A DNA stretch of 64,000 bases, from NCBI GenBank assembly GCA_014773175.1, contig VXCM01005054.1, positions 20,443-84,442 of the forward strand. Direction: 5' to 3'. Positions within the stretch are counted from its first letter, which is position 1, and each line of letters begins with the position of its first letter. The position numbers and the translations under genes are program-made. Positions 39,957 through 52,598 of the stretch are shown here, one piece after another. This stretch comes from Lucifuga dentata. Taxonomy: Eukaryota; Chordata; Actinopteri; Ophidiiformes; Bythitidae. The notes below the pieces were generated by a model, which saw nothing but the letters and a program-made list of their open reading frames with translations, did no database searches and was not told the origin of the DNA.

Positions 39957-41392
39957 CATTTCACAAAATTAAATTACTTTGCTGCTTATCATAAAGTTAC
40001 AAACATTACAAAATAGAGGCTCTTACCAAAACTCTTTGTGGGAGCAGCAGGCACTACATGGTGGGAAGCCTCTTTTAACAATGACAACACATCGTGCTGA
40101 GCAGCAGGAAGATCCTCATAATCACTGACTGAGATGGCATAACTGGGTTCATGAGATATTATCTGTAGTTCTAGGGTATCTGCATCCGTTGTTCCAATGG
40201 CAATTGGAATGACACCAATCTCTTTAAGCTTTCTGACAGGAATTCTTATGTCATCTCCAGATCTCCCACCACTCAGTAGTATAAGTATCTGTGGAACTCC
40301 TTCATGGAGTCTGCTTCCTGAGGTGGAAGTAAAGACATTGTCTCTTACATATGAGAGAGCTGTTCCAATGTTGTGAGGATAACCTCCTTTGTGACTTAGA
40401 TCTTTGATTGCATTAAGGACATCATCTTTTTTTGAGTAGGTTGTCAACATAATGTTAGTCTCTGCTGTGTTGCTGTATTGGACCACAGCCACTCGATCCT
40501 TGTTTGTATCAATATTTAGGTTCATCACTATTTTCTGCACAAAGTTTTGGACATCTGGGAATCTTCTCTGGGAACCATCAGAACCATCAAGCAAGAAAAC
40601 AACATCTCTTCTGTTATCTGCAATTACACAGGAAGTTGTATGATTTGTGTGATGATGAAAATTGTAGAGCAGTGTGTTTACCTACAAATGTACAAAGAGA
40701 TCTTATTAAAGTCTTACCATATAATGCTGGCATGATAGTGGGGATTTCAGCCTTTTTGATGGCAGAGATAATGTGCTGTTCGATGCCTGAGAGATCACTT
40801 AAATCTGCTGCAACATAACTATGTCTGGCTTCCTGTGAAATATACTGAAGTTCAATGGGATCTGCATCCTTTGTTCCCACAGCAAATACCGTCACACCAA
40901 TTTCATTCAAGTTTTCCGCAGCATTTCTCACATTATCATTTGATCGTCCACCAGTCAAGAAGACCAAAATTTGAGGCACACCCTCCTGGTGCCTACTACC
41001 TGAGGAGACCGTAAATATATTGTCCTTTACATACTGGAGGGCTGCTCCAGTGTTTAGAGGTCTGCCTCCTTTATGCCTCAGATTTTGTACAGCATCAACA
41101 ACATTCTGCTGTGTTTTGTACGTGTTCAGATAAAATTCAACAGCTGGATCTCTGCTGTACTGTACCACTGAAACATGATCTTTGTTTTCATCTACACTGA
41201 GTAGCTCAACCATTTTCTCAACAAAGCGAAGCACCGCCTCAAATTCATTCTGCATTTCATCAGAGGAATCCAGTAAAAATACAATGTCCTGCTGAGTGGA
41301 TTCAATTTTATCTGCAGATCCTTTGACAGACAGAAGAAAGATGCTCTATTAGAGTTATGTTAAGTTATCCAGTAATGAAGACATTACAAGTG

Positions 41393-41446
<54 letters not shown>

Positions 41447-44400
41447 CTTACCTAAGACCTCCAGAGGTTTTATTCCTGGCTGACGAGGCACCCTTTTCAC
41501 AAATGAAACAAGTTGTTGGATGATCCCAAGATCATGAAAGTGAGACACCAAAAAGGCATAGGAAGGAATATATGAAATCGTTTGGAGTTCAAGTATGTCT
41601 GCATTTCTTGAACCTATACTGAATGGTACAATTTTGTCCTGCTTTAGAGCTACAGCAGCACTTGTAACATCATCTTCAGATCTTCCCCCACTCAACAAAA
41701 TCAATATCTGAGGTACACCTTCTTGAGTTCGACTCCCAGAGGAATCAGTGAAAACATTGTTCCTTACATAGTCAAGAGCTGCTCCGGTGTTGAGGGGTCT
41801 TCCCCCTTTATGGGGCAGCTGCCGGATGGCAGCAAGAACATCTTGTTTTTCCATGTACGTGTTCAAGCTGAAATGTGTCTGTGGATCTTTGCTATACTGA
41901 ACCACACCAATATGGTCTTTGCTCTCACCAATGCTGAGTGTTTCTACCACTCTTTGGGCAAAACTTTGCATTGCTGGGAAATCACTCCTTGTGTCATCAG
42001 ACCCATCCAACAGAAACACAATGTCTCTTTGTGTGGGATCTAATTCAACTAGAAAAAATATAGAAAGACTGTGTTTAAAAATCATATGTATAATAAGTAA
42101 CATGTTATATCAGTTAAATTTTGGGTGCAACCATCAAACATATATAAAAACATGAATACAGAGTAGAATAAAATTAAAGCATTTTCAACGTCAATGCAAT
42201 GGACATTTAAGAGAATCTGTAGATGAAGATCAAAGGAAGAAGAAGAAAAAGCACTGAACAAAAAAAGATTGTACTGTTGTATACTTTAAATAGGCAGTCA
42301 ATGATGTGATTATCATTGGCTCAGAGAAGAGCTAAAGATTAGATATTGGGAAGATTCGCTGTCATGAAGCAGTCAAGAAAAGACTCTCCAGGGTGTAATA
42401 AAGTATGCAAGTCGAAAGGGATTTCTAAGATGCAAACAAGTCTTCACACTGTTGAAAACCAGCATAACCATGAACTTGCTTCTAGTCAGTGCAGAAAGCT
42501 TGAGGAACCTAAAACTGATCAAATATCTTTTCTCTAAAAGATGATTCAGTTTGGAATTCAAATTATGCAAGGCCAAGTGCCTAAGATATAAGAAGGAAGT
42601 TATTTTGATTCTCAACTATGAATCAAAGTCACTTCTTACCTACAATAGTGGGAGGCTCAGTTTGTATTTCTGACTTCACAAATGCAGCTATCTCTGGCTG
42701 AATAGACAATAGTTCACCAAAGACAGGTAAGTTAAAAACAAATCTGGAGGAGAAGGCAATTTTCTGAAGCTCCTCCTGTTTTGCATTTTTCATTCCGATG
42801 GCAAAAGACAAAACCCCAAGTTGTTTCAGGTCAGATGCAGGACCTGAGACATCATCATTAGATTCACCTCCAGTTAATAAAAATAGAATCTGAGGGACTC
42901 CCTCCAGGTGTCTGCTCCCAGATGATGCAATAAAAACATTTTGTTGTACAAACTGAAGAGCAGCTCCAGTGTTCCGAGGAATTCCGCCTTTATGGCGAAG
43001 ACTTCTTACAGCATAGATGATAGCCTTTTTGGATCTGTGAGTTTTTAGGTTGAAGTAAACTGCGGTATCATCACTATACTGTATAACAGCCACTCGAACA
43101 TTATCTTCATCAATGTCCAGCTCTTCTGCCATTCTTCTGATGAACTCTCGAATAGCTGGTAGTCCACTTCTGGAGTCATCTGACCCATCAAGGAGAAAGA
43201 CTACATCCCTCTTATTGCTTCTTGTGTCAACTGGTGATAAATTAATAAAAAAAGAATTCATGGACTGGAGATTTAAGTCTTTATTATAGTCATGCGTATT
43301 TATCAATGAGTAAGTAGAGGCTCACTGGAAAATAGCAAGTGCTAAAATACAAAGTTGAGCAATTTCTCTGAAAGCGATTCCAAGCTGAACTTAAAAGAAC
43401 CATCTTTTCATCGAAAAGATGTATGACAGAAAAGAATGAAGAAGTGGAAAAAATGGATATGTCCATGAAAGTCTATGAAATGTGGAAAAGCAGCTTTTTT
43501 AGACAGAACAGGTTTCTAGCATAATGCTGCACCTGCCATGCAGCAGAAATGTACCAGAACAATAGAAACAACAAAACATTTGAGGGAACAAAACAAAATA
43601 TTATTTTGCAGACATAAAACTGTACACCAGTTTAGGGCATGTATTCAAAATAGAGAACTCTTACCTACTAAATCAGAGATTCCAGTCATGGATTCTTCAA
43701 TGTCTTTAGATATGTCCAGAGTAGTAACAAGCCATGAGTGAAGTGAAGGTAACTCAGAGAAATCAGTGACCTTGTATTTGAAACCAGGCTTGTAGGCAAT
43801 CATTTCCAGCTCTGACAGACTGGCATTTCCTACTCCAATCCCCACTGACACAATTGCACGATCTTTTAAAGCAAAAGCTGGACCTTTCACATCATCGCTG
43901 GATTGCTTGCTACTTAGAAGAATTAAAATCTGGGGCACGTCTTCAAGTCTTCGACTACCCGTTGAGGAAGTGAAGACACTGTGCCTCACAAACTGGAGTG
44001 CTGCCCCAGTATTAAGGTTCCTTCCACCCTTATGCCTCAAGTTATCTATGGCATTTAAAACATCACTCTTTGTTTTGTGAGAACCCAGATAAAAATTGGC
44101 CTCAGGTTTATCAGCATACTGAACCACAGATATTCTGTCTTTGTTCTCATCCACAGAAAGGCTCTCCACTATTTTTTTAAGAAAGAGTTGTATTTCTGGG
44201 AATCCATTTCTTGTATCACCAGAGCCATCCAGTAGGAACACAATATCTCTTTTTATAGCATCACCATATTCTAAGACACAACAAATGACATTTTGTGATG
44301 CAGTTATCTTGTTACAGTACAAAGACAATGAGCAAAAGTATTTTTTCTCTGGTATTGACAGTAACACACTAATAAGAAAACAGGACTTGCTTACCTTGTT

Positions 44401-45907
44401 CTAAGACAACTTGTAGCTGTTCCTTGGGAAGGCTCACGTAGGTGTTGAGCTTTTGTGGTACGGTGCCAAGCTCACTGAATTCCTTGACATTGAAGGCAAA
44501 GGAAGGGTTGTGCGAAATGGCCTCAATCTGCTTTGGATCTGCATCCTTGACTCCAACACCAAATGGTACCACACCCTCTGTCTTTAGTGCACCAGCAGGA
44601 TCTTTCACATTATCCCTTGATCTGCCTCCAGTCAATACAATCAAAAACCGAGGGACATTTTGTGCTACCCGGCTACCATAACTTTCAGACAAGATTGTGT
44701 CCTTCATGAATTTTAGGGCAGAGCCTGTGTTTAGACTACGTCCACCAGCCAGTCGTAAACCATTGACAGCGGCTATCACCTCATCTTTGGTTTGGTAAGT
44801 GTTCAGGTAAAAACTTGGAGTTGGCCTCTCGCTATGTTGAACCACTGAAACCCGCACTCTGTCAATCCCAATGTCTAGTGGTTCAATGACTTTAATGATA
44901 AAATTCCGGATGTAGGAGAAATCTGCTTGAACATTATCTGAGCCATCGATGAGGAAGGCAACATCTCTTTCATTCCCAGTAGTAACTGAGGAAAAATGGA
45001 AACAAAATTAGTTGTTACGAATTATTCTGATAGCTGTCATTACACCTTTTTACAGCAAACAGAAATATAAAACTTACCAGTTTCCTCAATGATTTCTGTT
45101 TCTGTCACATCTGTATCACCAACCACTGTTATCAACTTGGGCATGATTTGTTCAGCCATATTTGGTAATTCATAGAAGTTTGATGCATGGTAAGCCAAGT
45201 CTGGAACAAAGGCAACTGTTCTTAGTAAAGCATCATCTGCCTGTCCAGAACTGACTGTGAAGGTCAGAACACCAGCCAGGGCCACTTTGTCCGCTACCCT
45301 TTTAATCTCATCCTGGGCTGGACCACCTGTGATCAAAACCAACACTTGCTGAACTCCTTGCCTCCTACGTGACCCAGTTGAAGGCTGGAACATGCTGCCT
45401 AGGGCATAATTCATCGCAGCTCCTGTCTTCAGACCTGAGCCTCCAGTCAGTCTGAGTTGAGAGATGCTATCCACAACATCTTGCCTGGTGCGGTGGGCAT
45501 TCAGATAGAATTCAATTTTTGGACGCTCAGCAAACTGCATGAGGCCAATCTGGACTCGGTCTGGACGAACATCTAGCTGGTTGAGCAAATTGATGATAAA
45601 GTCTCGCACATAGGGGAAGTTAGTGCTGCCAATGTAGTCTGAGCCATCCACGAGGAAGACGATGTCTCGGATCACTCTTTGGGTCTGTACTGTAGTTATC
45701 TCCACCACTGAGGAACAGTACAAAGAACAATAAAAAAAAATTTCCCTTTCTGTAATACTGTGAAATTTTTTTTAGGTTCTAAAAGGTGTAAAATAATTAA
45801 TGTGCTTGACTGAAATGTATTTTATCAGGCATTGTGATAGCCCAACACATTTGTGTACTGTGCATAATATAATATATCCATCATGGGCATATCTCTCTCT
45901 CTCTCTC

Positions 45908-45948
<41 letters not shown>

Positions 45949-46073
45949 ATATATATATACGTATATATGTATGGCTAGACCTTTACTTGAAAAGTTTACG
46001 AACTTTGGTGTATACAGTTTCACAGCTCATCAATCAGATTTATTTGTATATAGATATAGATATATATATATAG

Positions 46074-46119
<46 letters not shown>

Positions 46120-49100
46120 CCTACAGTACCTACACTACATTCAAACTACTCCTGTCACATTAAAGCCCACAAAAAAACCTTACTTTAATGGTTGTTCTGT
46201 AACTATATGAAGACGATCCACTGCTATGAGTGTCAATTCCACCTAGGTTAATACAGTAATACATTGAATTTCTCAGGAAATGTGTTTCCGTGTGCTTAGA
46301 TTTGAGGACATACAAGATATAAAAACATTACCTGACTCAGTGGGTCCTTCTGTCACCACCACACCAGCTAGAGTTGAGAGCGCAGAATATATTGGCTTGG
46401 GGTTTCGATACAATGCACGGAAGTCCCTGAGCATGAACACTACACTGTCAGCAAAGGCAATCTGCTTTAGCTCCTCCTCATCAGCAGACTTGGAGCCCGC
46501 AGTCAGGGTGAGCACTCCCATTCGGTGCAGGGCCTTAGCAGGCTCCTCCACACTGTCGCTGGATTTTTTACTGGTCAGCAGCAGCAAAAGCTGAGGTATC
46601 CCCTGTTGAATACGACTGCCCTTATCAGGCCGCAGCATATTTGTGCGCACAAAGTCCAAGGCTGCTCCAATGTTAACTGTCTGTCCAGGTCTTGGTTTAA
46701 TTCTGCCCAAAGCAGCTGATGCTTCCTCCCTGGATGCATAGGTATTCAAGTCCATCTCAAGTCGAGCGGCATTGCTGAACTGGGCCACACCAATTTGCAC
46801 TTGGTCCGGACCGATCGGCATGATCTCAACAAACCTCCTGATGAACTCACGCACAGAGTTGATAATCGTCGCACCCATTGTACTGTCAATGAGGAAAATG
46901 ATGTCTCTTTTTCCAACTGCCAAGGCTGAAAAGAAATAGCAATATATTAGTATGATAATCAAAGTTTATTTAAGTGTTGTAATGAAATCTATTTGTAATG
47001 ACTAAATGAGCCCAATAAAGGTATCTCATAACTAGATTTTATGCAAATATTGTGTAAAATTTAATTTATTATGAAATGGTAATAATGACATTGTATACTA
47101 TTTTATCTTAAAGATATATTTCTCGATGGCATGAATTAAACTTTTATGATACAAGATTCTTTCCTAGCTATTTCTCTTTTTTTGAATTGGTAACTACACC
47201 TCACGTGATTTTTTAATAGCCTGCATATGGAAAAGTAGACAGTAGAAAGTAGATGATAGGTGAAAAGCACAACTGTAGAAGGCACAGGTATCAAATATGT
47301 TACCTTTATTTTAAGTAATGGGATTGTCAGACTATATTAGTTAGTTCACATCAAGTGCTTAGCTTAAAATGTGAATAGAACAGATAAATATTATGGCTTA
47401 ACTTTCCAGAAGAACTTTTTTGAATCAAGTTGATTCTATAGTTTTTGAACATTTAAATGTATTTGTTCATAAAGCATAATAAAGTTCAGGTGGTTTTACA
47501 AATAAGTTTTTTTTTTAATACTGTAATCATTGCTGGAATTTATTCTTACAACTGAAATTATACAAGGAATCTGTTTGGCTCTAAAAGGCATTCTTAGTCA
47601 GCGTAACCACATGGAAATTTCTTTTGCATTGTGAAAGATCCTGCCACTATTGGCCCTTTGCACTCTTTAAATGGACTGTCAACTATCATCTTTACAGGAA
47701 ACTAACAGTGGGTTTGGCCTAAGTCAGCACTGGCCTCCCATACTGTATTTATTTAAGAACCAAGCAATAACAGCAGTTTATTAAATAAAATATTTAAAAA
47801 CCGTATTCGCCCAGAGGATAGGATTATTTCATGTGAAGCACAGGGAGATCTTACCTTACACATTCTAACATTCATTATGAGCTATTTTATAATTATTAAG
47901 TCCCCTTCCACAACCATGTCACCCCACCACCATTTACAGAGAAGTTACATACCTTCTGTGAACTCATTCTGAACTATAATGGTGCGCTGGACCACACCGT
48001 TAATGTATGGGAGCAGCCGGTCACCCATGTTTGCCACTGTTCTGAAATCAGGAGCTGACAGAACAAAGCCTTTATCTGTAGCAACTGCTTCCAGATCTGC
48101 TTTGGCAGAATCATCACCAATCGCCACGCCGAATGTGATAACACTGGCCTTCTTAAGGACCCGGTCACCAACACCGGTATCATCAGTGGACGGCCCAGCA
48201 CTGATTACCACCAAGGCCTGGGGCACACCCTCCTCTGCCCTGCCTCCAGCTGTCTGGCTCAAAAGGCTCTCGGCCACTTCCTCCAAGGCAGCCCCCAGGT
48301 TAGATTCGTCGCCCCCTGTGAAGGTGAGGCCCTTCACAGCTTCCAGGACTGCTGATTTGCTGCCATAGCTATTTAGATAGAACTGAATCTGTGGGTAGTC
48401 GCTGTACAGGGCCAAGGCCACCCGAATAGTGTCTCTGCCCACATCTAGGGGCTCAATGATTTTCAAAGCCAAATCACGCACAAGGGGGAAGTTTGCTGCT
48501 CCAATGTTCTTTGATCCATCAATTAAGAGTACTAGGTCAGCTGAATCTTGTGCTTTAAGGAGAGAGAGAAAGAGACAAAACAAAACAAAATGCAACTTGT
48601 GAAAGTGTTAACATAGTGAGACAGAGGCAAAAAAAAAAACAAAACATGCTAGCATATTATTGCATGTGTCAAGAAACATTCACAGTGATCACAATCTGTC
48701 ATAAAAACATTGCAAACACATCATACTGCATGTAGGCTGAACCAAGGAGATACTGTATCCTAAAGAGATTTAATCAATAGATGATGTCTATTTCTCTATA
48801 TGTGGTAAGGTTGAAGTATTAAGTTTGAATTGTTATAAGTTGTAATTAGACTTTTACCCCAGTGATATCTGGATTGAATGTGGATACAACAGTTAGTAGG
48901 ATATAGCAAACATGAGAATTGCTTGTTAAGAACAGTACAGTACAGAAGATGCAAAATAAATTTTGAGGGCAAAAATATCTCCACAAGGAAGAACAACAAC
49001 AAACTTTGAAGAAAAAAAGTGAATTTTCCTAATAATAAACTTGGCATAATTTAGAAACATTTTGAATAAAAATCATGAGAAACACTCAAATCGGTGTAAA

Positions 49101-52100
49101 TGTCGCTTAATGACCAAATTGAAAATTTTTATGATTTTTTTTTTTTAATGACAAAAAGGGAAGTGTAATGGACCATCTCTAGAGCCACAGTGCTACTGTG
49201 ACTGAAGATCCCCATTTTAAAATGAAAGGGAGAAAATTAGCTTTATGTGGGTTAACATTAATCTTAATGACCTGAAACTACTGTAGGTCACAATAAAATT
49301 AACTTAAAACCAAGGGTACTCTGTCATAGGGACACTCTATGATCCATTAAAAAAAAAAATTTTTTAAATATTAAATTGCAATTTTAGACCATTCACTATT
49401 TCTTAAATTTTATGACATGACCCTAGTACTCCATTGAGTTCAGCCATTCCATGCAGTCTCATGTTACAGACCTCAGATAAAGTCACCAGTTATGACCCTG
49501 TGGCTCATTCTTGTTGCCTATGAGCTTCATAAAACACACTATGTGTGATTTCATATACACAAATCCATATAAGTTGGAGTAGTAGTTTCTGCCTCCAATT
49601 CATACTGATTTTAATATTATACTTTCTGTACTATTAAAGGTTACTGTATGTTTTCTTTAATCACTTGACACTTTTATTTTAACAAATAAAAGTGTTGGTT
49701 TACTATAACATTCTGCTCACACAGTGAACATTTAAATATGAAGAGATTCTTAAAACAGGTAGGTTCAACATCATGGTGAAGCTCTAGGTCAAGCATGAAT
49801 CCAAGCAGGTTCATCACTGTTTCAGATACAAAATATTGCACATATTTTACACAGTCATAGACACAGTGACTAATAACGACAAACATATAAACACAAGACA
49901 CATAAGCAGTGGTGGGTGGTTAGCCATTGTTAAAAGCTCACTTGTTTATTTTTAGATGTTATGGTTTAAAGCATAAGCCATTGCTGACTCCATGTCCTCT
50001 TCTAAAAACAGAAATGTTCATTGGTGATGTTAATATATGGATTATTTCCCCACTTCCCACTTGTGGACATTCCCTTTATGCGACTCATATTTTAAATCGT
50101 CATGATGATGATTTCATATTGACTAGATTGACACTGGATCATTGATTATTTGCTGTTGATCATTCTGTAATGCATCTTTGTTTTTGGAACTTTGTAATTT
50201 GTCTGTTTCTCCATCTGCGGTTCCTACTGCACTCCTGGCCGTTTGAGAGGGAATCTCTCTTTGAATTACCTCTCCTAAATTTCTTCCATTTTGTCCTTAT
50301 GTAATAAGTTTTTTTTTTAGGTAGTTTTCCCTCATCTTCTAGAGAGCTTGGGCCAGGTCGGGAACCATTAATGTGTGGGCCTGTAAAGCCCTTTGAGACA
50401 TTGCATTATATTGGGCAATAATAAACTTGACTGACTTGAATTATTTTATTTTGTTGTACGTCAACTCACTTACAGGTCCCTGTAACAGAGACCGACATCA
50501 TGTGAAAATGGTAAAGGGTAAATCACATATGACATGATTGCTGCCTGTTAACACAGTTTTCAATTAATTTTCATTTTTAAGCACATGGGACAGAATTTTA
50601 TAATTACTTACTGTATATGTTTTATCCTCAATCTACAATCATTCTGCAGGTTAATAATTTTATTTGGCATACTGTTGCATTATGATCTAAAAACCCTATA
50701 ATATATGATGCAATCACATGCAAATTGTGTTCTGATTTTAAAGTGTTAGAAAAAACTGTGGTAAGAAAAAAACTGTGGTAAGAAACAAGTGATGTTAATC
50801 TTGCTTGTGGAAGGTTATTGTGGTTAAAATATTCTTGATTATGTTAATTCCAGTTATGACCACATATACAGTAGTACCTACATATGTGGATACATTAGTA
50901 TGGTAGTGACACTGGACCCATTTCATTACCTGTTGTTCCAGCCACAGGGTCCTCCATTGCCACAGGAGCACCCCCTGACTGGATCACTGCACCGCAAAGC
51001 CCGACCACTAATTCATGGGTTATATCCCGCAAGTTCAGGAAAGAGTCTACACTGAACACATGAGTGCCATGAGGCTGGCTAGCCATCTCCCTGAGCTCCC
51101 AGTCCACTGCATCCTGAACACCAACTGCAAACACTTCCACGCCTGCCAGCCGCAGCACCTGAGCTGGTTCAGCCACATCATCCTGGGAACGCCCGTCTGT
51201 TAGCACCACCACCACCTGGGCTACACCTTCACCAGCACGGCTGCCAGAAGCACTGTTCAAGTGTGCACGGATTAGGAAATCCAGGCCCAGCCCTGTCCGG
51301 GTACCCCCGCCACGATAAGACATAGCCTTGATGTGTGCCAGGACTCCTTGTGTTGTTGGGTAGGTGTTGAGCTGGAACTCAGTTGCAGGTGAGCCACTGT
51401 ACTGCACAAGGGCAAATTTAACCCCGTCCCCTCCAACCTCGTGCAGTGCTTGAACCAGGCTGTACAGAAACTGTCTGACATGCTCAAAGTTCTCTTTTCC
51501 CATACTCCAGGACGAATCCACTAGTAAGTATATATCAGCAGCCAACCCTTGCGCATAATCTTTAAAAGAGAAAACTTGGTGTTTTTTTTTTTTTTTTTAA
51601 GGAAAAAGTGAAGTCCAGTCTACATTGTTTTGGTTCCAAAACTAATGCTACTACAAAATATACTGTAACTGTGATCTATGGATAATGAACACTTTAACAT
51701 CATTCTGCTTTGTTTATCAAAAGCATTCCACTGGACTTTAATGCTTCGTAAAGCCATATCATAAATTACACATTTTTCTGATGTTGATCAAAATAATAGA
51801 TTTAATTAATTATAGTCATTTAGCAACAATGCTTATTTGAAATAAGCATTGTTAATAATGCGGCTTATTTTTGTAGCTTAATTATTATATTTGTGAATTG
51901 TTATGACCTTGTCAGGCAAAATCCCAATAATAGTTGAATGCAAAAACTGTATGATTTTATGGGAACAATAACATACAGTACGGTCCAAAAGTGTGAGACC
52001 ACATTGAAAATCTGTGATGTTTTCCATGTAAATCTGGAAATAACCAGAAAGTCTGACATCACAAGAAGCTCTTTGGAACATTGTCAAATCATANTGTAAA

Positions 52101-52486
52101 TCTGGAAATAACCAGAAAGTCTGACATCACAAGAAGCTCTTTGGAACATTGTCAAATCATACTGGGAACTGGGGTCATCAGGTTTTGCACAGACTTGTGG
52201 AGTCCATGCCAGCTGAAGTGCACACTGTCATTAAAACAAAAGGGGGCGTACCAAACTCTAAGATATTCTGAAATTCATGTACATTTTTCAAAGATTCAAC
52301 TTTTCACTCAAAATGTTAAGATGATNAAGATATTCTGAAATTCATGTACATTTTTCAAAGATTCAACTTTTCACTCAAAATGTTAAGATGATGTTATCAT
52401 TTGTAATGAAAAATTGTGTATTAAATTCAAAAACAATGTAAAATAGAAGCATTTTCACAGTGGTCTCAGACTTTTGGACCCTACTG

Positions 52487-52532
<46 letters not shown>

Positions 52533-52552
52533 CACATAAAACNACCCTACTG

Positions 52553-52598
<46 letters not shown>

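Noticed and set aside
39912..46117. CRISPR-like or regulatory array reading of the microsatellites
   Set aside because: These are simple dinucleotide and tetranucleotide repeats in a vertebrate intron.
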